Assembly: GCF_910592395.1 (NCBI RefSeq)
Contig: NC_088324.1
Location: forward strand, 1,178,001-1,242,000
Source: Lineus longissimus
Taxonomy: Eukaryota > Nemertea > Pilidiophora > Heteronemertea > Lineidae
Direction of reading: 5' to 3'
DNA: 64,000 bases
Below the pieces are notes generated by a model that saw nothing but the letters and a program-made list of their open reading frames with translations, was not told the DNA's origin and made no database searches. Positions within the stretch are counted from its first letter, which is position 1. Each line of letters starts with the position of its first letter. The position numbers and the translations under genes were made by a program. Below are positions 47,401-59,200 of this stretch, in pieces.

Positions 47401-50400
47401 TGCATCAACCAAATCTTGGTAGGTTATGTTAAAGTTCTTTTGTTGTTCTAGCTGGTCCGGGATGATGCAAACCTTGGCTAACCGGAAGTCTGGTGCTGCG
47501 CATGCTGGACGTGTTGTGGCCTCTGGTGTGGTACTAGTTTCAGGAGAAGGCGAACTGTTTGGTTGTTGTTTTGATGTTCCTATGGTGGTAGTGGTTGTGG
47601 TTGTAGTCGAAATATCAGGTGCCTGTGTCGAAGCTGATGTAATCTCTGTAGTTGTACTCTTGGCTGCAGTTTTGCTCGAGCTAACAGCCGTCTCGCCAGT
47701 TCTTGGCTGGGCCGTGTTCTGGTCCAAACTTGGTTCAAATAAACTCTCGAACCAAGAGTCGAATGGATCCTCAGTCACTTGAGCTATTGTTGCAGGATTT
47801 GTCTTGGTTTTTGTAGTCCCAGCATCCATAGGGGGCTCACCGAAGATTTCTGGAAACAAATTACGCTTGGATAGCTCCTCTGAAAAAATAGGAAAATGAA
47901 ACTTACAAACAGCACCTTACCGAGCTCTTTACTTCATCATGTAAATCGCTAAAGAATATAATGTACATGTATTGTTAATCACTTCGAGACGTTAATTGTT
48001 CCTCACAACAGCCCAAGTTAAGCTACTCAATCACTCAGAGCGAAAGTCCCGATAATATTGTCAGATTCTATCATCGTGAAAAGCTTCAGTTTTTTAAACT
48101 TGTACCTTAGTATATCAAACTGAGATATCAACCAAGAGTCTTACCGGGAAGCCAAGAAAGACGCCTATAACTCATACCGTAACATGAAATAGCTGATTGG
48201 TTGACGCTCTGAGGAGTACAGCCAGTAGCTGGCGTGTAGGCCCTCTTTCCTTATTTTACACAGCCATGAATAGTTGCGCTGACCAAATGTCAATACTGGC
48301 TGATTATCCCTCCCCAGTCTGGTTACTCTAGTTGTGCTGACCAAGTGTCAATACTGGCTGATTATCCCTCCCCAGCTTGGTTACTCTACTTGTGCTGACC
48401 AAGTGTCAATACTGGCTGATTATCCCTCCCCAGCCTGGTTACTCTAGTTGCGCTGACCAAGTGTCAATACTGGCTGATTATCCCTCCCCAGCCTGGTTAC
48501 TCTAGTTGTGCTGACCAAGTGTCGATACTGGCTGATTATCCCTCCCCAGCCTGGTTACTCTAGTTGTGCTGACCAAGTGTCAATACTGGCTGATTATCCC
48601 TCCCCAGCTTGGTTACTCTAGTTGTGCTGACCAAGTGTCGATACTGGCTGATTATCCCTCCCCAGCCTGGTTACTTTAGTTGTGCTGACCAAGTGTCAAT
48701 ACTGGCTGATTATCCCTCCCCAGCCTGGTTACTCTAGTTGTGCTGACCAAGTGTCAATACTGGCTGATTATCCCTCCCCAGCTTGGTTACTCTAGTTGTG
48801 CTGACCAAGTGTCGATACTGGCTTATTATCCCTCCCCAGCCTGGTTACTCTAGTTGTGCTGACCAAGTGTCAATACTGGCTGATTATCTCTCCCCAGCCT
48901 GGTTACTCTAGTTGCGCTGACCAAGTGTCAATACTGGCTGATTATCCCTCCCCAGCTTGGTTACTCTAGTTGTGCTGACCAAGTGTCAATACTGGCTGAT
49001 TATCCCTCCCCAGTCAGGTTACTCTAGTTGTGCTGACCAAGTGTCGATACTGGCTGATTATCCCTCCCCAGCCTGGTAACTCTAGTTGTGCTGACCAAGT
49101 GTCAATACTGGCTTATTATCCCTCCCCAGCCTGGTTACTCTAGTTGTGCTGACCAAGTGTCAATACTGGCTTATTATCCCTCCCCAGCCTGGTTACTCTA
49201 GTTGTGCTGACCAAGTGTCAATACTGGCTTATTATCCCTCCCCAGCCAGGTTACTCTAGTTGCGCTGACCAAGTGTCAATACTGGCTTATTATCCCTCCC
49301 CAGCCTGGTTACTTTAGTTGTGCTGACCAAGTGTCAATACTGGCTTATTATCCCTCCCCAGCCTGGTTACTCTAGTTGTGCTGACCAAGTGTAAATACTG
49401 GCTTATTATCCCTCCCCAGCCTGGTTACTCTAGTTGCGCTGACCAAGTGTCAATACTGGCTTATTATCCCTCCCCAGCCTGGTTACTCTAGTTGTGCGGA
49501 CCAAGTGTCAATACTGGCTTATTATCCCTCCCCAGCCTGGTTACTCTAGTTGTGCTGACCAAGTGTCAATACTGGCTGATTATCCCTCCCCAGCCTGGTT
49601 ACTCTAGTTGTGCTGACCAAGTGTCAATACTGGCTTATTATCCCTCCCCAGCCTGGTTACTCTAGTTGTGCTGACCAAGTGTCAATACTGGCTGATTATC
49701 CCTCCCCAGCCTGGTTACTCTAGTTGCGCTGACCAAGTGTCAATACTGGCTGACTATCCCTCCCCAGCCTGGTAACTCTAGTTGTGCTGACCAAGTGTCA
49801 ATACTGGCTTATTATCCCTCCCCAGCCTGGTTACTCTAGTTGTGCTGACCAAGTGTCAATACTGGCTTATTATCCCTCCCCAGCCTGGTTACTCTAGTTG
49901 TGCTGACCAAGTGTCGATACTGGCTTATTATCCCTCCCCAGCCTGGTTACTCTAGTTGTGCTGACCAAGTGTCAATACTGGCTGATTATCCCTCCCCAGC
50001 CTGGTTACTCTAGTTGTGCTGACCAAGTGTCAATACTGGCTTATTATCCCTCCCCAGCCTGGTTACTCTAGTTGTGCTGACCAAGTGTCAATACTGGCTG
50101 ATTATCCCTCCCCAGCCTGGTAACTCTAGTTGTGCTGACCAAGTGTCAATACTGGCTGATTATCCCTCCCCAGCCTGGTTACTCTAGTTGTGCTGACCAA
50201 GTGTCAATACTGGCTTATTATCCCTCCCCAGCCTGGTTACTCTAGTTGTGCTGACCAAGTGTCAATACTGGCTGATTATCCCTCCCCAGCCTGGTTGCTC
50301 TTTGGAATGATGCAGGGTAAATAACTCGGAACTGGCTGAAATGCAGTTATGATAACGCTCTATTATTCTGGCAGTTGAGTGACTAGGTGTGGGCAATGGG

Positions 50401-50748
50401 CCATCATGGTGTTATCACTGTCAGCATTTGAAAGGTTGTCTAAGACTCGGTTGACCTGCCATATGTGGTACATGTCTGCCCCTGAGTGAGGGTGCAGAAA
50501 ACACGTTGATCTTGCATCAATAGTTCTGCTATATTGGACTGTTTCTATATGAGGATGTCCATCTACTTACCAGACATTGCCTTTTCTTCCAAGTGTTTGG
50601 TATGGATTAACACCATGACCAACGCGAAACATACAACAGTTATTGCAGTCACCACCAGGCGTTGTTTAATGGTCACATTACGGCGTCGCTTATATTGCTC
50701 ATCGAAAACTATTTCAATCTTCTTGTCAACCAATCCACTGGCGTCCAT
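44414..50748 (-). CDS. Two-transmembrane protein with Thr-rich, Cys-rich ectodomain, five coding exons, family unknown
   Basis: Minus-strand exons 50748-50571, 47879-47209, 46879-46730, 45291-45151 and 44650-44414 have clean donors and acceptors and join in phase to 458 residues. A 30-residue basic N-terminus leads into TM1 (31-48, LVVTAITVVCFALVMVLI). Then comes a roughly 350-residue loop: a Ser/Thr-rich stalk with an eight-Thr run, followed by 11 cysteines and N-glycosylation sites (NITY, NVTK, NLSI). TM2 (401-424) is followed by a basic stop-transfer (KRMRRGK) and a short tail with YSEV. Both ends are predicted cytosolic. I recognise no family; it lacks DEG/ENaC or P2X marks. Start: ATG 50748 is the first in-frame ATG, and an upstream AG suggests a 5' UTR exon boundary. 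The first coding intron carries the 58-bp minisatellite. Confidence 0.72.
45358..45677. mobile_element. 320-bp inverted-repeat element in an intron
   Basis: TTATTCAACATGAAAGGTAC at the left is mirrored by GTACCTTGCATGTTGAATAA at the right. Further inward, AATTCTTAAG and CCAGTGGTGGGTGTAG are mirrored too. It is a MITE-like insertion in intron 3 of the two-TM gene, between exons 46879-46730 and 45291-45151. Confidence 0.75.
48272..50297. repeat. 58-bp minisatellite, about 35 copies, intronic
   Basis: The unit includes GTTGTGCTGACCAAGTGTCA, ATACTGGCTGATTATCCCTC and CCCAGCCTGGTTACTCTA. Subtypes alternate (CTGATTA/CTTATTA, CAATAC/CGATAC). It fills most of the first coding intron of the two-TM gene (47880-50570). 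A lone partial unit sits 2.2 kb away at 52497-52522. Confidence 0.96.
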
Positions 50749-52496
50749 TTTGAATCTGTTAATCTGTAAATGTTTATCAGTAAAATCCAACGAATGTTTT
50801 TGTCTTTCTCTGCGATGATAAGGTGATCTATAAGGCGTTGAACATCAGTCCAATATGATGACTTATCCAAAATGATCAGACAATACACATTGAAATCTAT
50901 CGAAAGGTTTTCCAATAGCCCACATTGGCACCTTCTCTCCTGGTGATGTTCTCGGTGTCTCTCGCCACACAATCTATGTTGGAAAAGATGGTAGATTGCG
51001 TTGGCAATCAGAAGAAGTCGACAAATGAGCTCACTTTCCAAAGACTGACGTGTTTTCAACAAACGAAATGCATATTACGTCATATTAACGGATCCCATGG
51101 ATAAAGCAGCCCATCGTCTTGCGACTTTAAATTGTCCTGATATTGATCTTACGGCACAGATTGTTTCCACTGGTGACATAAGGTACCGTCTGGTGCACTG
51201 ACTGATAGAGACATATATGATGTTCTCATCACCATTCAGGCCACACGTTGCACTGTGGGAGGACTTGTTCAGGGCGGAACCAGTCTAGGTGCGAGCATGC
51301 AATGAGCGGGAATTTAACAGTTTACTGAATCGATCTTAAAGGACCTCGAGGTAGAAGTCGATGACATTTTTCATTAATGAAAGGTGTTCGCCAATCATGT
51401 GAACTAAACCTAACTTTGCCGTGCCAACTGGTGACTCCGGTTTGGTAGTTGCCCCGGAGAATAATGACCACGTACTTAGTTGCAGTTAATAGCAGAAACG
51501 CAAATGATTGGTTGTTGTATGTGGTCTTCTTCGGTCGATTGCGAGGAGATCCACGACACTTAGGAAGCCATGAGGACACAGGTACTGTTCTCACGGTTAT
51601 GTTCCTTCATCATCACAGTGAAAGAAAGCACATTCCCAGACACACACGTGGCAGATATCATGGGCATGACGTGCATCGTCACTTTCTTGCTTGTTCTTTC
51701 GATGTTCTCCACAAGAGTAAGCTCCTCCTGGGTTAGGTGAAAATCTCTGTTAGAGTTTACAGTTCTACTTCAGTTAGTATCTGTGAAATCAAAGTTCGAT
51801 GTCGAATTTGGTGCACTGCGCTGTATTCGTGTTCTCGGAGGTATCGGTGAAGACACCAGGAGGGGTGGATACCAAAAGTATTTCTGTAGCCTCTCACCCA
51901 GCGTTTCCCTTCGCTGCGGTTGGCAGCCAGAAACCACTTACAGAGTTGTCGGAGATGACGTTCGGGATGGTCACATAAGAAAAGGTAGAAATCCATCTTT
52001 CAACGTTCCAATCTGCTGGACGAGAAGAGATCGAGTGCTCTGGCACTGGCGTATCAGCCAAGACTAGTGCAGGAAGGGAGGTTTTCACGGCGAGAGTGTC
52101 TGCAGTCCATATTTCCTCTTTCACATATCACGTCCAGCTTTTAGAAGTAGTGAGCAGGGATGCGTGCATTTCCGAATTAAATGTGTCTGCAGTCCATTTC
52201 CACCTTTCTCAGACGCCATCTTCCTTCTGAAGATGCGGGTTGTCTCAGCGACAGCCAGGGCAGTTGCATATCTTGCTGCATCTGTAGTGGCTGCTGTCCA
52301 TAGTTCATCTTCCCCAATCTCCAGCTGCTTCGAAAGACTAGTAGCTGCAGAGTCTTCGGACTCGAGTAGATCGGCTGAATCAGCCGAATTATATCCAACA
52401 TCTCCAACAGAATTATCGTGAATCGTTAAAGTCCAGTTGGTCTCGGCTTGTGCATGCCATGATACCAGGGCTATGCATGAGGTGTAACCCTTGCTA
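50749..52496. other. Upstream region of the two-TM gene, no firm gene
   Basis: It should hold the 5' leader and promoter of the minus-strand two-TM gene. Minus frames in 51894-52124 and 52177-52420 both show an E(I/L)WTA...A..A....A... pattern, which could be a worn duplication or weak exons, but I cannot join them to anything. Confidence 0.3.
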
Positions 52497-52522
52497 TAAC
52501 CCTGGTTACTCTAGTTGTGCTG
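52497..52522. repeat. Orphan partial copy of the 58-bp minisatellite unit
   Basis: CCCTGGTTACTCTAGTTGTG continuing CTGGCC matches the join between two units of the 48272-50297 array. Confidence 0.7.
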
Positions 52523-52807
52523 GCCCTTCAGGATTCTTGAACATAATATCTGCATTTTTCATTTCTTATTCAACATGCTGCTTTTGGTGATTACTTATCC
52601 AATGTATTAATGTTACATTGAAATAAACCGCATCCAATTAGATTGATACATAAGAAATAATGAAGACAGCTTGGTTGACAACTGACCTTGTCTCGACCAA
52701 GCATCTCAGTGAGACGCCTTTACAGCAGCAAGAAACACTGGCCCTTTGGAACGACATGACTGTATCAAACACTTCATATGTCATATTCTGATGAACAAGT
52801 GCGTGTG

Positions 52808-52823
52808 TGGGGGGGGGGGGGGG
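52808..52823. repeat. G homopolymer
   Basis: A run of about 16-18 G bases. Length is likely unstable in sequencing and in the population. Confidence 0.85.
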
Positions 52824-53218
52824 ATTTGATAGTGAGAAAAATACGCCAGTCAGCATGAATTAACCCATCTGTGATAGCTGTTCTGCCTTGACGCTGCAAC
52901 GTACGAAGTGACTGGAATTGGCTACTCGCGTGATTGGCAGGCGAATGCCTCCCAGCTGTCATCAAGTTGGGTATTGATTTCATTGCAGACAATATTAACA
53001 AATTATTTGTTGGCAATTTAATATACATTGAATGATTAATCAATCCTGATGTTGACGATTTCAATTGGGAACCGTTTTAGCCAAATGGATATCATTCATT
53101 TTGCGGTAAAAAATAAGGTCGCTTATTCGTATTCGTTTCCATGAACAACCAGCAGTACCGTGATTAAATCACTCAATAACTTAAAACCATTCGCTCATCA
53201 GTGCCGCGAGCGTTAGCA

Positions 53219-56200
53219 ATGGCAGAGACACGAGAAAGGGATCTGTCTTGGCAAGGCTTTAAAGACAAAATCTATGATTTTTCAAAAACGTTTACAGAAA
53301 ACACAAGCCTGCACGGAGTGAGATATACCTACGGTGCTCACAGTTTTTTTGGGCGGTGAGTACACGTCACATTACGGTGCGCTCCCATTGGAGATCACGC
53401 TAAGGTTTTCATTAACTAATCTACATGGCGATTGTAATTTTTAGTCCATGACAGGGTTTATCACAAAACTTTTGCCGAAGTTAGTGTTAATAAAGTGACC
53501 TTCATTATGACTGGCTTTTAACAACACATACAAACATACAATGGTGAAGAAGATGGTAAAATGTTCTGTAGACTTTTGTGGCGACGATGTTCGTGATTAT
53601 GGGGTTGGTCTAAAGCACATGAGCTGGAGTCTCGTCTCCATCTTTACAAAGACATCAGGCAGATTCTCGTGAGCCTATACTCTGGTAATGAGTTTCATTC
53701 GGCGGCTGTGGCCTATTCGTTGTCTTTAAATGATCACCAGTTGCCCCGATGCTCTGTTTTAGGGTGGAGTCTTTTCTTTCTCTCTTTACTCCTCGGTTAG
53801 TTTGTATTTGTACAAGGCCTTTGAGCCTTGTTAATGTTGTTGTTGTTGTTGTTGTTGTTGTCGTTGTTGTTACTGCTGCTGCTGTTGTTGTTGTTGTTGT
53901 TGTTGAGATATCAAAGAAGTGGAGACTCTGAATAACTCACTAGCCCTTCTCCCTCCAACACGTTTATTTTCCATTTTCATAAAACTTTTTCAAATTTTGA
54001 AAAGATGACCAGATAATATGGGGGGTGGGGCAATGTAACCTGATTGTTGATTTAGAGTAAACGATGGTCCCTGACGATCCACCTGGATTGATCATATGCC
54101 TGTCCCTCTGTCGCGATAAGAACAACCATAAACGACATCCGACGACTTTCATCTCTCTCTTATGGGTACCTACGACGTATAATATCACATACTGGGTACA
54201 CATAGTCATTAGTGTTTGGATGCATGCCATACTCCAGCGCAGTGGTAGTAGTCGTGTGATGAGGCGAAATATCTGCTTTGAAGAATGATTGTATGCAACA
54301 TTTCATTGATCAGACCCGCCCTGATTTAAGAACATTTGTGGCACGAAATGCCCCATTTTATGCATGCTACTGTCACAGTACACTGTAGGCTTCCAAGTGT
54401 TCTCAATCCATGCAACAAAAAACACCTTGTTTCAAAAACTGTTTATGCAGAGTCCAGAGAGAATGTCGGTAACTGATTAAGCTCCTGCATAGCTTGGCCT
54501 TTCTGCGTGGTAAGGAGAATTGACAGTGTGACCCTCATGAACAGTGAATTCAAATATTTTTCAACCCCCAACAACAATTTCGGTGGTAAGGGACTAAACC
54601 TATGTGTGTAGCTGCGTGAATGTCAACTGTGCGAATGCTTTTGTTTTCATGCGGAAGTATTCTGAAACAATACAAATTTTCGAGTCGGGTGTCCTCCAAT
54701 CAGGGTTTACTTTGATTTAGGTCACATTCCCGTTTTTTCGTGATTTGGCAAATACAGTTTTATCGTGATCTCTTCTTAATGAATCACGCTTCGCGCTGAA
54801 CCGTGATTGTACTATTGATCCTGCTTTAATGTGATTCGGAAATCAGGATGAAGCGTGAAAAAGGAACAATCCCGTTTTTTCGTGGTTGCTCCGACTGCCA
54901 TAGGGTACACTTAGCGTCGGGTACATATAGAGGTTCTAGAGATCAGTGCTACTCATTTGGAAAGGATTTCATTTAAAACGTGGTAATGCCAAGACAAATT
55001 GACCAAACTGTTTGTATCTTTAAAAATAAGCAACGTCAACATATCACTTTAATTTCTTCGGTTTATCATCAGGTTGGCCTCAAAATACATTCATAAATTT
55101 CTCAAAATGCCTTCTGATTTGGGATCTCAAATTTGAGAATTCAATGAGATTGATATCAAACTATCAAACCAAACTTAAAAAGTTACAGCATCAAAATTGG
55201 AAAACCAAATATGTTAGTATGTATTTCGGGACTAACTTGATAATAAACTGAGGAAATTAGAGTGACATTTTAGGGTTACTTATTTCTAAAGATGCAAATG
55301 GTTTGGTCAATATGTCTTTGCAATACCACGTTTTAAATGAAAGCTTAGTTATGGAGTAAGGAGGTTATTACATACACCAACGTCTGCACAGTTTATGTGT
55401 TGATCACTTAAAGGTCCCTTTGGTGTCATTCTGAACCACCATAGTTAATCGGTCCGTTACCTCCCCTCATACCTCTGAAGAAAGCATGCAATAATTCTGT
55501 ATCTCGTGCGCCTCGAGTGGTGGTAAGCCAATCAGAACGCTGCTTTCAAAATTGTGATTTTTCATGAATGAGTCATTCATTTATTCTCGCCTCCAGTCTT
55601 GGCATGCTGCAAATATACACTTTCGAGACAGCGTTTTTGAACGTAGAAGACTAGAAGCGAGGTTGCTTAGATCATGATCAAAGTGCACTCTTGTTACAGG
55701 CCTTCTGATTGGTTAATATCGGCGGTAGCGTGCCATCTAGTGAGGAATAACAGAACCAACTTATACGGGCAGATCTGCGTATTGCGTCAAGGGTTGGTGT
55801 AACGGAGTCCGGGTCGGCGGAGTGGATCCAAGGCTTGAGGGTCAAGATGCTGTGGTGTCTGCTTCGGAATGTTGCACTTGGGGTAATGAGTATACCACAG
55901 ACATCACCGAGTGCTTGGCTTAGGGCTTCCTCAGGAATATACTATATATTTGACCCTTCAGCTATGAGCAGTTCGATCTTTTCTAGAATTGAAACTGAAC
56001 TGAATGATAACTGTGTACAATTAGCAGAAGTAGACAGAAGGGACAGTTTTATATATCAATTCGCCTATAATGGGTACCGGGCACAACATTATGATATCAC
56101 ATGGGGCACTTAGTGTGTGGATGCATGCCAAGCTCCTTCGCAGTGTAATGTAATGTAATGTAATGTGTAATGTAATGTAATGTAATGTAATGTAATGTAA

Positions 56201-59200
56201 TGTAATGTAATGTAATGTAATGTAATGTAATGTAATGTAATGTAAATACCATATTTCTATAGCGCCCGTTTCAAGCAAAATGCTCGTTCACGGGCGCTTT
56301 TTTACAGATAAAAAGAGTGATAGAAGTCGTGTGAGGAGGCGAAATGTCTGCTTTGGTGAATAATTGTAGGCCTATGCAGCATTTCATTGATCCGGCCCGC
56401 CCTGATTTAAAATCATTAGTGGCACGAAATGCCCCCATTTCATGCATGCTTCTGCTACAGTATATGCTGTAGGCTTTGGCCCAAGTGTTCTCAATCCATG
56501 CAACAAAACTACCTTGTTTCAAAAACTGTTTAAAGCTGAACTGCATGCACAAAACCAGAGCGTCCCATGCGGCAGTAGTAAGAAATTCAAACGATCGAAA
56601 GGTCCTTCTGAATACGGCCTGAAACATGATAGACCTCCAATGCTTCGATGCGCTTGATTTCACAAACCAGCAAGGCCCAAGACGATGCGGACAGTCTCGG
56701 AGAATTATGGAAGAGAAAAAAAATCTAAATATTCTCTAGGGATTCGAACCCGGGAACTCGGGCTCAGAATACGAACGCTCTAACCATCTGAGCTAGGGGG
56801 GCTTTCTTGTGAACTGCTGCCAGCAAATATATCTTATATGAATGGTGATATGCTCTATTTTTGAGAGATGAACCAGAAATGTTCTCATGTACATGTAATA
56901 GAAGAAGATACCAGGACAAAGGTGAACGTTGCTAAGAGAAATCGTAGACTCCGCATACGTAATCACGCACAGCAAAGAAAAAATGACTTTCTTCCTGCAG
57001 TTGCCCACTGGAAGCCGCTCAAAGATGTTGAACAAAGATTACACACAAATGTTTGCACATTATATAAAGGCGTATAAAATGATAGGCATTTCAAGCAGCC
57101 CTGTGGCCTTGAGGACAAGAGCGTTGGCAAATAAAACCAGAGGTCTCGAGTTCGAATCCCGATGAGAGGACCTTTTTAAATTTTTCCTTCCAGAATTCTC
57201 TTCGAAGGTCCGCATCGTCCCACGGCTTGCTGGGTTATGAAATCAAGCGCATCGAAGCATTGGAGGTCTATCATGTTTCACGCCGTATTCAGAAGGGCCT
57301 TTCGGTCGTTTGAATTTCTTACTATTGCTGCATGGGGTGCTCTGGTTTTGGGCATGCAGTTCAGCTTTATGCAGGATCAAGAGAATGTAATCAGCATAAA
57401 TGGTGAGAATAGATACCGGTAGGTTGAGCAGGTCAGCATGTACATGCTGTTCCAATCATCCCCCGTACACCCAGCTGTTCAACAGGTAATGTTAGTCACC
57501 CCACAGGGAGAGCAGGTAACTGATGGACCCCTCGAGGAGTATTTAATATGGGAGGCCAATAGCAATGAAGGCCTAACCTAATTGTCAGTTTAGCTGACTT
57601 CTTGTTCTGAGTAAACGATAGACCTTGACGATCCGCCTGGATTGGTCATAATATGTATGTCTGTAAGCCGATGACGACGTTATAGGGCCACTTTTGCGCT
57701 GAAATGTTCATCTCCTCAGGTCTATTCTCATCCTAACTCTCACGCGATCTCAAAACATTGCGGATCAAGATAGTCAGGAACTGATGTGTTCATGTTTTTA
57801 CTTTCTGAACGTACTCAACAAAAGTAGCTTTTGTCGGACACTGATCTCTTCATGTTGCGATACATTTCAATCTATCCTGATGAAGTCAATTCGCCTGATG
57901 GACTGACACCGGGCGCAACGTATACTATCACAGGGCACACAGTGTGGATGCACGCCATACTTCGGCGGAGTGATAGTATAGTCGTGTGATTAGGCAAAAT
58001 AATGATTGCATGCAGCTCTTCATTGATCAGGTCCGGCCCTCATATGTGGCACGAATGCCCATTATCCTGCATGCTATATTGCTACAGTACCCACACTGTA
58101 CGCCTTGGCCTATCATGCAACAATAAATACCTTGTTTACAGGTTCAGCAGGTACAGGTGATCGAATAAAGCTCTGTACACACTGACAACATTTTCGGTAA
58201 CATTTTCGGAAACATCTCGGCAACACACCTGGGCAACAACAAATTGGCCCTGTATACACATGACAACATTCGACAACATGTTTAGCAACTTGTTATCGAA
58301 TGTTTCTGAGAAAATGAGACAAGGGGGCTCTGCCATAATTTTACGTATCCTAATTGAAAGACGGCAAAGAAGACGTAAAGATGAGAAAATAATGTGGACA
58401 AGACCATGGATATATATGAGAGACCAGCATGGGGCCTACCACTGTCTCCTGTCTACTGTCATCCCATAAACAGGCACAACTTTCCCATACTGCGATAAGT
58501 TGTTCCGCTTCACTCAATAACCATTCCTTGCTGGAGGCTGCTATTTTGACCACATCACATGGCTTCAGGTAGATCATGTGATTTGTGGCCTATTTCTGAT
58601 TGGCCTATTTAAGTCTTTCAATCAGGATACGTAAAATTATGGCAGAGCCCCCGACAATACATCTTCTTCTCTTGGAATCTTCCATTGTTTTTGAATTTCC
58701 GTCCAAAATCCTCATTTTCTCAGAAACATCCGATAACAAGTAACCCAACATGTTGTCGAAATTTTTGTTGCCCAGGTGTGTTGCCGAGATGTTTCCGAAA
58801 ATGTTACCGAAAATGTTGTCAGTGTGTACAGAGCTTAAGAGTCTGTTTAATCAAACAAACAAAATCATTCCTTGAACGATTTTTAAAGAATACATAATTT
58901 TTTTAATTTTTTTAATTTCCAGGACGGTATGGTTACTAATTGTGATGAGCTTTTTCGTGTGGTTTAACTACCAAGTTTTGGAGAGAGTGCGGTACTACCA
59001 GACACATCCTGTCACAGTCGACATGAACATTGCATACAATAACTCACTGGAATTCCCAAGCGTGGCCATCTGCAACACCAACCAGTTCAGGTAAGATACC
59101 TGGTGTGCCCATCTGCAATACCAACCAGTTCACGTAAGATACCTGGTGTGCCCATCTGCAATACCAACCAGTTCACGTAAGATACCACATGTGCCTATCT

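Noticed and set aside
47426-47782. 118-codon plus frame with a poly-Val run
   Set aside because: It is the antisense shadow of the Thr-rich stalk exon of the two-TM gene.
51635-51715. Hydrophobic plus-strand exon (ADIMGMTCIVTFLLVLSMFS) after a pyrimidine-rich AG
   Set aside because: One TM-like frame with plausible splice sites but no partner exon or family; too weak to list.
53749-53931. 60-codon plus frame with poly-Val
   Set aside because: Produced by the (GTT)n microsatellite.
55835-56113. 92-codon plus frame in DEG/ENaC intron 1
   Set aside because: Its right end runs into dispersed repeat copy B and no domain or splice context is seen.
56740-56815. Functional tRNA gene on the minus strand
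   Set aside because: A and B boxes are good, but the anticodon stem does not pair and the sequence continues into a body shared with another copy, so it is a SINE head.
57237-57422. Conserved peptide MKSSASKHWRSIMF shared by 56271-56663 (minus) and 57237-57422 (plus) as a small gene family
   Set aside because: It is the SINE body; most differences between the copies change the amino acid, so no protein-level constraint is visible.
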